A model generated the notes under the pieces. That model did no database searches. It was not told where the DNA came from and saw nothing but the letters and a program-made list of their open reading frames with translations. A DNA stretch of 64,000 nt from Coprinellus micaceus (Eukaryota; Basidiomycota; Agaricomycetes; Agaricales; Psathyrellaceae): positions 310,001-374,000 of the forward strand of contig OX596334.1 in the NCBI GenBank assembly GCA_951394405.1, given 5' to 3'. The position numbers were made by a program, and so were the translations under genes. Shown here piece by piece: positions 35,454-47,584 of this stretch (its first letter is position 1; each line of letters starts with the position of its first letter).

Positions 35454-37955
35454 ATGCCTTCGCAGGCTCAAGGTCACCCCGGCTTCACCACGACGGACGA
35501 TGCGTACATACAAGACCTCTATCGGCGTGAGGTTCATGACCAGGATATAGAGGCCTTCTTGAACGAGACCGACACATACGACACCACCAAGAAAAGGTGG
35601 TCCGTATCAGAAACGCCGACAACCCGAACAGGCGTTGTCGACTTTGCATGCAAAGTCATTTGCTCGGCGATAAAAACGTTTGCGAAGCCTGCTCAGGCCG
35701 GAGTAGAACGAGATGTTGTCGGGATGCAGGGATACGACACCGTGGTTGGGGTTCCGGCGTTGGTCGTTCGAGCAGCAGGACCGTCATTCGAGATCCCCAA
35801 TCCCCAAAGCCTGCCTTCCTCTTTGGCCTCGAACATCGGATACGGCAACATTGCGAGCTACTTCTCCGTAAAGCTAGACCGAGAGCTCGGCAGCGCGAAG
35901 GAGAACGCGGACGAAATGGAGACATATGCCCGGTGCGTAGTTGCGCAGTTGCTCGCCTCTGGCATGGATATCCAGCTGACTTCATTCGCAGACGAATTTT
36001 CCGCGAGCAGCCTAACAGAATCCACGTACGGTCCCTCGTCATCACGGAGAAGCATGCACGGCTCGTGCATTTCGATCGGTCAGGTCCGCAGGTCACCCCT
36101 CTCATCGATATCCACCAGAATCCTGGCACCTTCGTTCGCCTCCTCGCAGGCCTTACTTCTACGGACGAGCGCACCCTTGGCCTCGACGACAGCATCCAGT
36201 GGACCATCGTCGACGGCAGGAAGGGCCAGGGAATGTTGTCGACCACGGGCCCAAGCGGAGAGCGCAAGGCGTACCCCATCCTTGAGCACCTACCTATCCC
36301 TCGAGCCTGGATGTTCGGGAGAGGGACGACCTGTTGGCGCGTCCAAGACCCAGATACGTCCGAGGAGCTTGTGGTGAAGGACTCATGGAGGCCAGGAGAC
36401 CACCCCGCAGAGCACGAACTGCTCGAGCTCGTCAAGGGCATCCCCGGCGTTGTGCAAATGGTAGCCTACGAAACTGGGCGTGGGGAGACGAGGGACTTCC
36501 GCTGCCATACCACGTACGGGAAGTATCACAACCGGACAGCGACTCGAGTGACTATGAAGTCTTACGGGAGATCGATCGAGTGCTTCAAATCACCTCTTCA
36601 GCTCCTTTGTGCCCTTCGTGACGCGATTGCGGGTACGTTTGCACAACCTTTACCTTGAATATCCCTGATGTCTTTTCAGGGCATCAACGACTCGTCGGTG
36701 ACGACCTCCGGATCCTTCACCGCGATATCTCCCAAAACAACGTCTTGCTCGGGAGAGATGGCGCCCCCGACGGCGAACGAGGAGTACTCATTGATTTCGA
36801 CCTCGCCTTCAGAGCGACGGATGAGCATCCGGTCACTTCTGTGGACCACAACACGGTGAGTCTTTCATAGCGCATCTGAGTTGCACTCCGACTGACTTGA
36901 GGTCGTAGGGTACACGTGTCTTTCAGTCGCTGCCAGTCCTCGAAAGCTGCTCCATGAAGTGCAACAAATACCAACACGACTACCTAGACGATCTCGAGTC
37001 ATTCCTTTATGTCCTGAGCTATCTGTTCCTGGTCTTCAGGCCCGATGGAAGCCTCGCGTCCAGCAAAGAGGAAGGGCCGTCGATCATCTGGAGCTGGGGG
37101 GCCAAATCTCCGGAAGACGCCGCCAGCAACAAGGATGGGCTGTTTGGATACGGGGAGGACGCAGCGATAGCCTCTGAGGTCATTAGGGAGTACTGGGGCC
37201 CGGCTTGCCTCGCTCTATTCGAACAGTTTCGCGAATGGGTCCAGAAGATGACGGAAGAGAAGTACGCTCTTATATTCGAGTCGCTCCGTCATGAACTCCC
37301 CGAGCTCCTGAACACCCTCCACGACCATCGCGATGAGCACTACGCCGTCGTCCTTAAGATGTTCGACGACGCTATCGATAAAACTCGGGCGGAGCCCGCG
37401 GCTCACACACCCCTCCCAAGCGGGGGTGCTGCACCTTCCAAATTCAGTTCTCTGACCGCCACCATGAATGAGAATGCACCTGCCCCCGCTCATGACGACC
37501 GTGGCAAGTTCGACTCAGTCCGGGACACTGTAGTTGACAACGGCGCTACGGGCTCTATGGGCTCATCTCGCACCGACCAGCCTTTCATCCCGGAAACTGT
37601 GTGCTTCGTGGTCGAAACCTCCAACACGTTGGTCGAATCTCACACCCCACAGATGACTGCGTCCATTGGTACTACCCGATCTGCACCTCCAGCCGTGGCG
37701 CTCTCCCAACCCCGCCGATCCACCCGTTTGCACAATCTTCGTCTTGCGAAAGGGGAACAACCCCCCTTCGTACTCAATGCACCCCCACCGGCTAAGCCTA
37801 GCGTTTCGCCCTCGCCCATTCCCGTCACTCAGGTTCATCGGTCAGCACACTTATCCAAACGGCATGTTGAAGACGAGGCCGAGCATCCTGAGGCACCTCA
37901 GTTCAAGGCACGGCGCGTTACGCAACGCCCCCGTGCTATCGCTCGATCCCGATGA
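35454..37955 (+). CDS. FunK1 protein kinase F
   Basis: Exons 35454-35932, 35992-36632, 36680-36855 and 36909-37955; 780 aa, intact. Exon 1 is the shortest of the set (479 nt) because the N-terminal leader before the GFTTTDDAY motif is only a few residues. Kinase motifs: GRGTTCWRV, VVKDSW, HRDISQNN, LIDFDLAF and HDYLDDLESF. It is closest to D in exons 2 and 3 (GDRSAEHE-type insert, CHTT.GKYHNR). The tail is the longest of the set, with QPRRSTRLHNLRL and a final RSR. Confidence 0.88.
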
Positions 37956-38455
37956 GTCTATGGGCCCTTTCCTACGATACGATACCCTGGCTCGTTGAGA
38001 GGACATTTTCCTCCTCTCGCGACACCACCGCCTGTGCTTCTCTCTCCCCGTTCTAGGAACCTCAACTCCTCAAGCGAGGCCTCCCTTCCCTCCCATTTTG
38101 TATCATCTCCACGAGCGTTCAGAATCATAGAAAGCCCGGGCCGGGTTGCGTGTCTCCACCATGACCATTTAAATTAGGCGCCCACTCCACTTGTCCTTCT
38201 CCATCTCCCACGTTATATATCTATATTTTCCATTCGCATTCTGAAGACATGTATAGCATAGAGCATCTGTAACATACCATATGTGTACCTCCGTTCTCGT
38301 GTATTCTCTGGAGAGTTGACGCACGGTCCAAGGATTCCTCCATGATAGGAGAACTCTGAGGAGGTGCCGTAACCCTAACCTAGCCTTCCTATCACTTGGC
38401 CCAGGTAAAGGAATACTCCGGTTCGCCTCTTTCTTTCTGTCCTCAAACCTTCACC
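37956..38455. other. Intergenic between FunK1-F and the MYND gene
   Basis: About 500 bp, no gene recognised; likely terminator of F and promoter of the MYND gene. Confidence 0.4.
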
Positions 38456-39549
38456 ATGGTCGAAAACGTCCTCCTTCCTCGCTGCAACTACTGCAATTCC
38501 TCAGAGTCTCCGGATAGTCGCTGCAGCTCCTGCAAAGTTGCCAGATACTGCAACCAAGAGCATCAGCTCAGCGACTGGCCCTCGCACAAGTCGGTGTGCA
38601 ACACGATCAAGCGCTCCAGGACCAAGCTAGAGAAGGAGGAACTGAAGCTTCGAAACTTTTCCGGGGGTCCATTTGCCCCAGCTAATCCTTTCGAAGACCC
38701 GGGTAGCGTTGGCCACTTCTGGGGGATCTTGTGGGTGCAAGTTTATTGTGCTTCGTGCTTGATCATTTTCTGAAGGGAGTGGCGCAAATACATAGGGAAA
38801 CGCGAGACTACATGCGGGCTCGGGTCGACTACGTGATCCAAAGCCTGAAGATCGATAGCCACGACGTCGTGGTAGGCGCCCTCGAACACCTTCGGGACAT
38901 GCTACGCCTTTGTCGCGGTGACAACCTCGGCGTCAGGGACATGGTTCCGAACCTTTACTTGCGCCTCAAGCAAGACCAAAAGTGCTACGACTTCGCCAAG
39001 TGGTATGTCACGGACGGGGATCGTGACGATTACGACTGGGGAAATATGAACCTTCCCTTCCTGAACTTGGAGAACGAGGACGTGATGGAGAGCGTCCAGC
39101 TGTTCACGGATCGGTGGTCGCCGGTAGCCCATGGCATCCCAGTTACCCTCATCAAGGTTAGGATGCTGCTCGACCTTCGCGACGTCCGTGCTTCTTCAGC
39201 GCTCTATGGAATAGAGCGCCTGAACTTCGACACTGCTCAGCGCATTCGAGACAACTTGGATTTTAGGAGCTCCATTTGATCCACTCGGCCAGAACTGCTC
39301 TCAAGGGAGGGCTTGGACAATAGGATCAAAGCGCTTGAGGAGCAAACGGGCGAAATGTTTGCAGCGACGCACAAGGGTAACAAGTGGATCTGGGAGGCTA
39401 TCCTACGGCCGAGGAAATACGCTCACATGTCTCCGAGTGGGTATTCGCGGGGAAGTATTGAGGAGACCGTGATCCTGTTATTGAACAATGGTAAATCTTG
39501 GGCGGAGACGGATGGGGCACTGGATTGGATCAAGGGCAAGCTTCAGTAG
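38456..39549 (+). CDS. MYND-finger protein (second family), interrupted by an in-frame TGA
   Basis: Exons 38456-38730 and 38796 onward, 65-nt intron. The product starts MVENVLLPRCNYCNSS with a MYND finger at residues 9-48: C-x2-C, C-x2-C, YCNQEH (His replacing one ligand Cys), then DW..H...C. After FWGILETRDYMRARVDYV comes a helical domain with DLRDVRASSAL. A TGA at 39277-39279 stops it at 252 aa, yet the same frame continues for 90 codons (STRPELL...DWIKGKLQ). The relic at 17470 encodes Arg at this spot, so the stop is a CGA-to-TGA change. The protein is either truncated or the gene is recently dead. MYND domains usually mediate protein binding; role unknown. Confidence 0.75.
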
Positions 39550-40169
39550 GTCGACACACCCCTCGACGACATCGGCGGTAATACCTACGCATTTGATCGT
39601 CACACCCCACCACCTGGCCGCTCGATTCACCGCGTTTCTTCGCTCTTCTCCGAAAGCCAGTTCGATTCCTCGACACCTTGCCCAGACGCCGACCCTCTCA
39701 CGATCTAGCATGTTTCCGTCCCCAGGAAAGACATTTTGCCACTGTCTACCCTACTCGCACCTTCACCCAACCTTCCTCCATCCGCCCTTCAGGCGTCTTC
39801 ATTCGCCTATTCCAAACTCGTCCCGAGAACGAGGGCGTTGGTAGTGTACATCTAGCCCTCTGCTTGCGTGGGCACTAGTTCAAAAGCGTGAACGTACCTC
39901 AGTATCCCTTTGCCGCGTGTTGTATCCTCCGAATTAGTGGTGATAACGCAATGCGAATGCATGTATGATAGATTGGTCCCAACTAACAAGCCACGGATAA
40001 CGAGCGAGATAGTCTTGGTGGTAAGGTATTGGGACGGGTATGAACGAATACAGGATATGAATATGAAAGTGGCGCTAACGGAGGACAATCGGTAGAGCTG
40101 AAGAAATATGGACGACAGTGAAAGTAACCGCAAATGCGATGATATTAGGAACGGAAAAGATAAACCAGT
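39550..40169. other. Intergenic, no gene recognised
   Basis: About 620 bp of 3' flank of the MYND gene, up to the isolated FunK1 tail. No coding or RNA feature supported. Confidence 0.35.
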
Positions 40170-40455
40170 TCAAGGGGAACGACTCGTGACGAGGTTGGGT
40201 TGGCCGGTGTGCCGTGCCTTGGAGCGGGGGGAGGACGAGTGTTTCCCACCCCCCAGAACGGCGCTTGTGCCAAGGAGAGCGGGCTGAGACTGGGATATGG
40301 GTGGTGGTATCTCTCGAGCGTGCGTTGGACGAGTTCGAGGGTCCCGGGCTCAGTGATAGAAGGGGTCGGAGTCCCAGGGGCCTGGACTTCTGCGTCGGAC
40401 GCGGGTGAACTCAGTGTAGAGGCCGTACCCCCGTGGATTGTGCCCCGCTTTGGAT
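40170..40455 (-). pseudogene. Isolated FunK1 C-terminal tail relic
   Basis: On the minus strand the DNA aligns with the last quarter of exon 4 of FunK1-J: SHKRRSG-like codons, then SSSPRSKARHTGQPN and a final TSRSP stop. The pieces are in two frames. No kinase core accompanies it. It lies about 750 bp upstream of FunK1-G in the opposite orientation, as though the rest of a divergent partner had been deleted. Confidence 0.7.
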
Positions 40456-41019
40456 AATGTGCGTTATTCCGGAGATGCGTGTTTGGGAGGCTCTAGGGTT
40501 GCGTGTATAATTCACCCCAGGGCATTTAAATAGTAACTTACAGGCCAAAACAATTCGGGTGGGCAACTAATGTAACTTATTGTGTAAATTAATGCTCGCC
40601 CGTAGGTCACGAGACTTGATTTCGCGCGGAAATAATTTGGATAGGCAACAAAGGTATGGGGCACAGAGGGGCGGGACGAGCGACAGGAAGCGATGCGGGT
40701 ACATACAAGTAAGTACATACCACTTCTACACCCAGTTACCGAGTTCAAAAGTCCCCCCAACCTCCTCTGTTCCCGTTCTAGCCAATCGCAATTGAGCCTT
40801 AGCACCTTGGCCAAGTCTCCCTCCCGACGCCCTCGACCATGCAAACGAGTTGAGGCGACCGCGCATCAGTGCCTGTGCACCGCTCTGGTGCTCTTGGGTA
40901 CACCGAAAGTCGGGCGAATAAGTTACAATACTTACACGTGTAGATAAGGGCTTAAGCTACTTAATCGTAACTTACACTTTGTAACTAAATGCCAATTAGA
41001 TACGCAACCCTAGGAGGCT
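40456..41019. other. Spacer upstream of FunK1-G
   Basis: AT-richer than the surroundings, with several TAACTTA-like repeats. If a kinase core once connected the tail relic to this region, nothing of it is recognisable now. Confidence 0.35.
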
Positions 41020-41140
41020 CCCGTGGGCGCTTGTTGCCCAACGGTCACGTGGTGGTTGACGGGCCATGACGCAGCGGGCGCGAACAATTGTCACGGATGC
41101 AATTACCTCTTTCACCTATTCCACCACCATCTCCTGTCCT
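41020..41140 (+). promoter_or_regulatory. FunK1 promoter cassette upstream of G
   Basis: GGGCGCTTG, CAACGGTCACGTGG, GCGCGAACAATTG and CGGATGCAATTACC, then CCACCACCATC. The CAATT block is about 109 bp before the ATG. Near identical to the cassette of FunK1-M, which lacks about 14-17 bp in the middle. Confidence 0.65.
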
Positions 41141-41207
41141 CAATCACCATTTCCCTTGTGAACGGCCGCATCTCTGGCCATCAAGCCTCTAAAAGGCTCA
41201 AACAGCA

Positions 41208-43643
41208 ATGAGTTCGACTTCCACAAAGCCAGAAACTCCGGATGAAGATTTCTCAGAGCTCCCCACCTTCACTACAACGAGCGATACCTACGCGCACGAG
41301 CTATACCGCGACGTCGTTGACGAGAGCGAAATCCAAGACTTCCTGGAAGAAACCGATACATACAGTAGTGCCCATAAGAAGTGGTCGACCCCAGAAGCAC
41401 CAACGAAGGCAGAAGGCCTGATCCATTCCGTCTATTCCATTCTCTCCTCGATTGTGCAATGCTTCGTCAAGATTACCGAGCGCGGCGTAGAGCGCGTCCT
41501 CGACAACACATACGGAATTCCGGAGTGCGAGGCAATAAACGAGAAGGGTTACCGAGTGTTCCCTCTGCTGGTTATTCAAGCAACCGGCCCATCCTTCCAA
41601 ATACCCAAGGCGTCGGCAACGAACTCGGGGCCCTCGAGATGGGTCGAATCTTCTCAAATGGCGACTTTCATCTCTGTGAAACTGGAATCGGACGCTGGTA
41701 GTGTGGAAGAACTGGTGGACGAAATGACTACATATGCCCGGTACGTCGTTTCGTACAATTCCTTTTTTGTTCTCCCCACTGACTTCGCTTCAGTCGTATT
41801 TTACGTAGTCAACCGAATCGTTCCTACGTTCGCTGCCTGGTCATTACGGAGACGCACGGCCGCCTTATCCATTTCGACCGCGCAGGGACCGAAGTTACCC
41901 CACCCATCGACATTCACCAGCATCCCTCGACGCTCTTCCGACTGGTCGCTGGACTCGCCTCTACGAACGAACGCCTCTTAGGAATCGACACAAGCGTGCA
42001 GTGGAGACCTACTTGCGGAGGGCCATACAAAGGTACTCTCACCACCACTGGCCCGGATGGGGCGCTGAAGACATACCCGATTCTCGAGCGACTACCGACC
42101 CCACGCGACTCCATCTCTGGCCGAGCGACAACATGCTGGCGTGTGCATGACCCCGATACCTTGGAAGAGCTTGTCGTCAAGGATTCATGGCGCCCAGACA
42201 ACCGCTCTGGGGAGTACGAACTCCTTGAGGCAGTGAAAGGCATCCCTGGAGTTGTACAGATGGTCTCGTATGAGACCGGACGCGGCGAGACGAAGGACTT
42301 CCGGTGCCCAACCACCGCTGGGAAATACCAGAACAGGGTGGCCACGAGGGTAACCCTCAAGTCCTACGGGCCCTCCATTGAGCGCTTCACCTCAACGCTT
42401 CAAATGCTCTATGCTCTCCGAGATGCGATAGCCGGTTCGTACCCCTTTCCACCAGCACCTTTCCTGCTCTCATTAGTACTCCTAGGTCATCAAGGACTCA
42501 CATCAGACAAGCTACGGATCCTTCATCGCGACGTCTCGGTTCACAACGTGCTGCTTGGGAAAGTTGGCGCGCCGGAAGGTGAACGGGGTGTGCTCATCGA
42601 TCTTGATCTAGCTTTCAGGGCGACAGATGCTGTACCCAGCGTCGAAATCGACTGCGATCTCGTGCGTGTTTCCTCCCACTAGCTTATCTTTCTCGTTACT
42701 GACGTTACCTTTCTGCGTTCCCCAGGGAATTCGAGTTTTCCAATCTCTGAGTATGTTGGGATTCCTCCCTGGCCGTGCTGAGCCCCCAAAGCACGACTAC
42801 TTGGACGATCTCGAATCATTCTTCTATCTCCTCACCTATATCTTTTTCCTCTACCAACCCGATGGAACCCGCTGTTCAAGCGCGGACGAAGGCCCATCGT
42901 ACCTTTTGGAGTGGAGCAATGAGGACGTTGACAAAGCCTTTTCGGGCAAGGTCCTGCTTTTCGGAACAGGCCTGGTGAACTCCGGAACGGCTCGTCTCGT
43001 TCACTCTGCATGGGGCACTGCGTGCGGAGACCTTTTTGAGGCCTTCCGTGAGTGGGTGGACGAGATCGAGGACGACAAGCGGATACTGAGACGTCGGCCG
43101 AACGGGTTGGCTACCCTCCTCTCACAACGAGAGGCACACTATTCCCAGGTTCTTTCCATGTTCGACGAAGCTATCGACTCTTTCAGACAGTCAACTGGAA
43201 CGGGATTGGCTGCCGCGCCTATTCCGACCCCCAACACCACGGCTCCTACGTCCACGGGCAAGGTTCGGCCTCCCGCTTGTCAAATCCCCCTCAATGATGG
43301 TTCTCATCCCTCTGTTGCTAGCGCATTACCTCTCTCTGATGGTCCCACTGGGCGTACAGCGCCCGTCAGGGTTGAAATGCTACAACAGGCTGCCCCCGAC
43401 TCTATGGATGTGTTGCAACGTACGCCCGGACACCCCGCTCTCGCCCATCCCATCATCTCCCTTCGTCGCTCTGCCCGCATTCGTGAGATCCGCCTCACAA
43501 CCGCGCAGCAGGCATCGCGTCCAGTCACCAAAACATCTCCATTTCCCAACCCAACCCAATCTGTCCAAACCCCAGCCATTGCGCAACCCCGCCGCTCGGT
43601 TCGCATTCAAAAGCGCCGCCTCGAGGAAGGTCCACACCCCTGA
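41208..43643 (+). CDS. FunK1 protein kinase G, frameshifted tail
   Basis: Exons 41208-41740, 41794-42434, 42486-42661 and 42726-43643; 755 aa. N-terminal TTTSDTYAHEL and GPSFQIP region; kinase motifs GRATTCWRV, VVKDSW, HRDVSVHN and LIDLDLAF, then HDYLDDLESFF. Residues after the conserved TSVQW read RPTCGGPYKGT instead of the usual T/AIVNGRK-KGT, shared only with FunK1-M and of equal length, so probably a pair of compensating frameshifts. The tail ends early at RLEEGPHP because one extra C shifts the frame; the next frame continues ELPQPKE..., like the normal tail. The kinase domain is intact. Copy G is the plus-strand arm of an inverted duplication with M. Confidence 0.88.
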
Positions 43644-44301
43644 GTTACCTCAGCCTAAAGAAAGGTGTATCAATAGCCATTCCCGCGCTACCGCCTGCGT
43701 TCGTTGAGCACGACGGTCCCTTACCTCCCTACGACACACCGCCCACCCCCCAATTTTCTCCTTATCAAGCGATGCATTCAACCATGATATCATCAATACC
43801 TAGTATCCGCCTTCCTCTGAACCCCACCTTCGACCCAATTCTCAATATCCCCCGCGTACTGGACTCGTTATATGGGTCATTTCCCTTCAACCACGTTGTT
43901 CTGTTTCCACTGCCAGTCTGTAGTACCCTAGAAATAATTTATACATAGCCCAACTTTACGCCCACCTGTATCAATGCACCATGCGCTATGATCACTATTT
44001 CATACCTCCAGCTTCGGCTTCCCGCGCGACAGGCGGCCTTAACTCTGAATATAGCTCTCCATTCTCTCGATTCCTGAGCCTCACACCTGGCTAAACTACG
44101 TAGGAAGTGGAAGAGGGGCAAGGGCAGGTAGTCGCGAGTCACTCCTAGCACAGCCACGTTGGTAGTGGTGTGGCCTCGAGTCCTCCTTCATTCTGCCCTC
44201 CTCCTCCTCCCCTCCCTCCCCCGCTGTAAGGAAACGCATTCTTTGCTTGGTTACCTTTCTTGTGCTTCCCTTGTGCTTCCCCTTCCGCCCTCCTTCCGCC
44301 C
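43644..44301. other. 3' flank of FunK1-G
   Basis: About 660 bp with no gene recognised; the first 65 bp hold the out-of-frame remainder of the G tail (a frame ending ...ACVR at 43707). Confidence 0.45.
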
Positions 44302-44676
44302 TCAACCCCTTAGGCACTCGAAGAGAATCGGGCGACTCAATCTTTCAAGGTCTACTGAGACGATCTTAAGGAGTCTTTTCATGGCAGGAGTTTGACTAGT
44401 ACGCCGAGCCTTTGACCGAGGAGAAGCTGGGTGTTGGCCGTCGCCAGAATGGCGCTTTCCACACTGTGGGGTCGGGCTTGGCTGAGGAAAGAGAGTAAGG
44501 GGTGCTCGGCGTGGCGGGGTAGAGGGAATTGAAGGGGTCGGCACACTAGGAGCGGCATGGGGTGCGTTGGGGGTCGCCGTCGTTTCGGTCTGCGAAGTGC
44601 AGATGGCGGGAGGTAGAGTGGATGAGGTTACCGGGGCAGCGATTGATGAAGGGGGCACTCCCGGGAAATTGGTCAC
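44302..44676 (-). pseudogene. Isolated FunK1 C-terminal tail relic
   Basis: The minus-strand frame reads a Pro/Ser/Thr-rich stretch (PTPSIPSTPPRRAPL), then KRHSGDGQHPASPRSKARRT, matching the tail of FunK1-J. The frame then runs past the usual stop into unrelated residues. No kinase exons are present. As with the relic at 40170, it lies upstream of a plus-strand FunK1 (H), pointing the other way, about 440 bp from its ATG. Confidence 0.7.
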
Positions 44677-44929
44677 TTTTTCTGGGATGCTGTCGGTGCT
44701 ATGAACCTCCTGATATCTGACAGGTATTGTGGGATACTGACTGAGGGGCTGTATATCCGTAAGGGAGTCTTGTCACTGAACCCATGTTCTCTTACAACCA
44801 AGGCCAATGTGTCAGGTTTGGGAGATTGAGTATCCAAATTCGTACATAGTAACTCCTCTCCGCACCTTATATTTTTAAAATGCTTTCTGCGCCTGCCAAC
44901 CTTCGATGACCTGGGCGCCAAATCCACCA

Positions 44930-45050
44930 GGTGGGCGCCTAGGACGACCAACGGTCACATGTACTTTGATCGGCCAATCACGCGACAGGCGCGAACAATG
45001 GTCTCGGGTGCAATTGTCCTTTCCATCTCCCCACCACCACTCCCTGGCTT
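44930..45050 (+). promoter_or_regulatory. FunK1 promoter cassette upstream of H
   Basis: GGGCGCC, CAACGGTCACATG (one change from CACGTG), GGCGCGAACAATGG and GGGTGCAATTGTCC, then CCACCACCACTCC. The CAATTG block is about 108 bp before the ATG at 45118. Confidence 0.6.
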
Positions 45051-45117
45051 CCTGCTCAATTTCCCTTCACGAAGGCGTCAGTAGCGACGCTAGAACTGCC
45101 TCAAACTACGAAGAGCA

Positions 45118-47584
45118 ATGTTCTCGACTTCCACGATACCAGGAACTCCCAAAGAAGATATCCCTGAATTCCCCAGCATCGCCACGACGAGCGACACCTA
45201 TGCACACGACCTGTACCCCGCTGTCCTTGAAGAACGAGAAATCGAGGCATTCCTGGAAGAATCCTTGGACTACGACACTACTCATGCCAGATGGTCGATC
45301 CCATCGGCACCGACGGCGACAGAAAACCTGGTCAATTCCTTCTATACCGTCCTATCTTCGATTGTTCGGCGATTTGTGAACTCCGCGGAGGCTGGAGTGG
45401 AACGAGTACTCGACAATACCTACGGAATTCCTGAGTGCGAAGAGAAGAACGACAAAGGGTATCGTCTGTGCCCGGTATTGGTCCTCCAGGCGACCGGACC
45501 ATCTTTCCAAGTCCCCAAAACCTTCCAACCCAGCACTCTCGCGCCGTCGAGAGCAGTGGGATACTCGCAAATGACGAGTTTCTTCTCAGTCAAGCCCGAA
45601 GATCAGGTCACCAGCGCAGATGAAGAGGTCCGGGAGATGGAGACTTATGCTCAGTACGTCGTGTTGCATGAATGCATCCCCGATTTATTCCCTCACTCCG
45701 GTACAGGCGAATTCTTCGCACTCAACCCAATCGTTTCTTCGTTCGATGTCTGGCCCTCACGGAGAAGCACGCGCGTCTCATCCACTTCGACCGTGCAGGC
45801 GCAGAGATTACCCCACCCATCGATATTCACAAGTCTCCGGCCACACTCATTCGGCTTGTCGCCGGACTCTCCTCCACAGACGAACGCCTCCTCGGAATTG
45901 ACACTAGTATTCAATGGTCTATTTCCAACGGAAGGAAGGCCAGGGGCACCCTTACTACCACCGGCCCATGCGGAGAGTTCAAAGCCTACCCCATCCTCGA
46001 ACAACTCCGTACAACACGAGATGGTATCTACGGTCGAGCGACGACTTGCTGGCGCGTTCAGGACCCCGACACCCTCGAAGAGCTGGTGGTCAAGGATTCG
46101 TGGCGTCCGGATAACCGCGCAGGAGAGTACGAATTTCTCGAGGTTGTGAAGGGAATCCCAGGGGTCGTGCAGATGATATCCTACGAGACGGGCCGCGGCG
46201 AAACAAAAGACTTCCGATGCCCTACTACTGTAGGCAAATACCGGAATAGAGTAGCGATGCGGGTGGCCCTGAGATCTTATGGGCCATCGATCGAACGCTT
46301 CACGTCAGTTCTTCAAATGCTTTGTGCCCTCCGGGACGCAATAGCTGGTGCGTTTGCCGTTTGTGACCAAGGTCTCTGGATGCTCATGCATGTTCCTAGG
46401 TCACCGAGAACTTCTCGCCGAAAATGTTCGAATGCTTCATCGCGATGTCGCGGCCCAGAACATCCTGCTGGGGAGAAGAAACGCCCCGCTGGGCGAACGG
46501 GGCATTCTCATCGATCTTGACCTGGCTTTCAAGGCCACGGATACTGGGCCTACAATAAAGGTCGATCATAACATTGTACGCCCTTCTTCCCTTGTCGTTA
46601 AGACACTCACCTCTGACTGTCGTCTTCTAGGGGATTCGTGTCTTTCAATCCCTCTCAGTTCTGGAAAGTCTCTACGACGGAGACAAGGCACCGGTACATA
46701 CCTACCTCGACGATCTCGAGTCGTTTTTCTATCTCTTGGCGTACCTCTTCCTACTCTATCGGCCTGACGGTAGCCCACTTCCAAGCACGGAGGAAGGCCC
46801 GTCGATTGTGTGGACGTGGAGCGAGCCGGATGCTAATGTCGCCTCTGCTAACAAGCATCGCTTTTTCGGCCTCGGAGGAAAGTTTCGAGCCAATCGCCTC
46901 GTTCAGGAGCTCTGGGGACCTGTCTGTGGGGATCTTTTTCGGGACTTCCGTGGGTGGATGTCGAGCAGAATGGATAACAAGAGAATGCTTCACCATCGGG
47001 GGGATGATTTGACAGCTCTCCTTTCACAACGGGAGCAACACTACTCAGATGTTCTGGCCATGTTCGACAAGGCGATAGCAGTCCTCAAATCCTCCACTCC
47101 GTTCGAGCCTAATACGCCCCCAATTCCCGGCCCTCAAAATGAACGTTCCACCACTCTGGAAAACCCTGAGCCGTCCTCTCATAACAAGTTCACCCCCTCC
47201 GTTGCCCGTCCCGTCACTCTTCCCGCCATCCACCCAGCCCCATCTACAACCCAATGTTTCGATCCCCCAAAAGCTGCCCCCATGACCAACGACTCACCCT
47301 CGGCGCCTCAACCCACAATCATCCTACCCTCCAATCCACCTCCTTTCACCATCCCTGTCCGCCGATCCGCTCGCCTTCGCGAACTCTGCCCTGCGAGCCG
47401 CAGTCTTCCTTCAGCTCCGTCACGTGGCCCCGCCCACCCTTCTCCGACCGAGGTTACTTTCCAACCCCGCCGCTCAGCCCGTATCCAAAAGCGCCGTCTC
47501 GAAGAGGACGGGCACCCTGAGTCCCCTCAAGTCAAGGCCAGGCGAATCGCCAAACACCACCGCGTAACCTCCCGCTCTCGTTGA
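45118..47584 (+). CDS. FunK1 protein kinase H
   Basis: Exons 45118-45653, 45707-46347, 46400-46575 and 46631-47584; 768 aa, intact. N-terminal ATTSDTYAHDL and GPSFQVP, SVKPED...TYAQ. Kinase motifs GRATTCWRV, VVKDSW, HRDVAAQN and LIDLDLAF; here the exon 4 hallmark reads HTYLDDLESFF. The tail has the full pattern VRRSARLREL, QPRRSARIQKRRLEED, HPESPQVKARR and ends SRSR, so it serves as the reference for a complete tail. Closest to L in exon 1 (leader, NLVNSFYT.LSSIVR). Confidence 0.9.

Noticed and set aside
38737..38777. A 41-nt intron in the second-family MYND gene
   Set aside because: It keeps frame but is very short; the 65-nt intron 38731-38795 gives the better sequence FWGILETRDYMRAR and a normal length.
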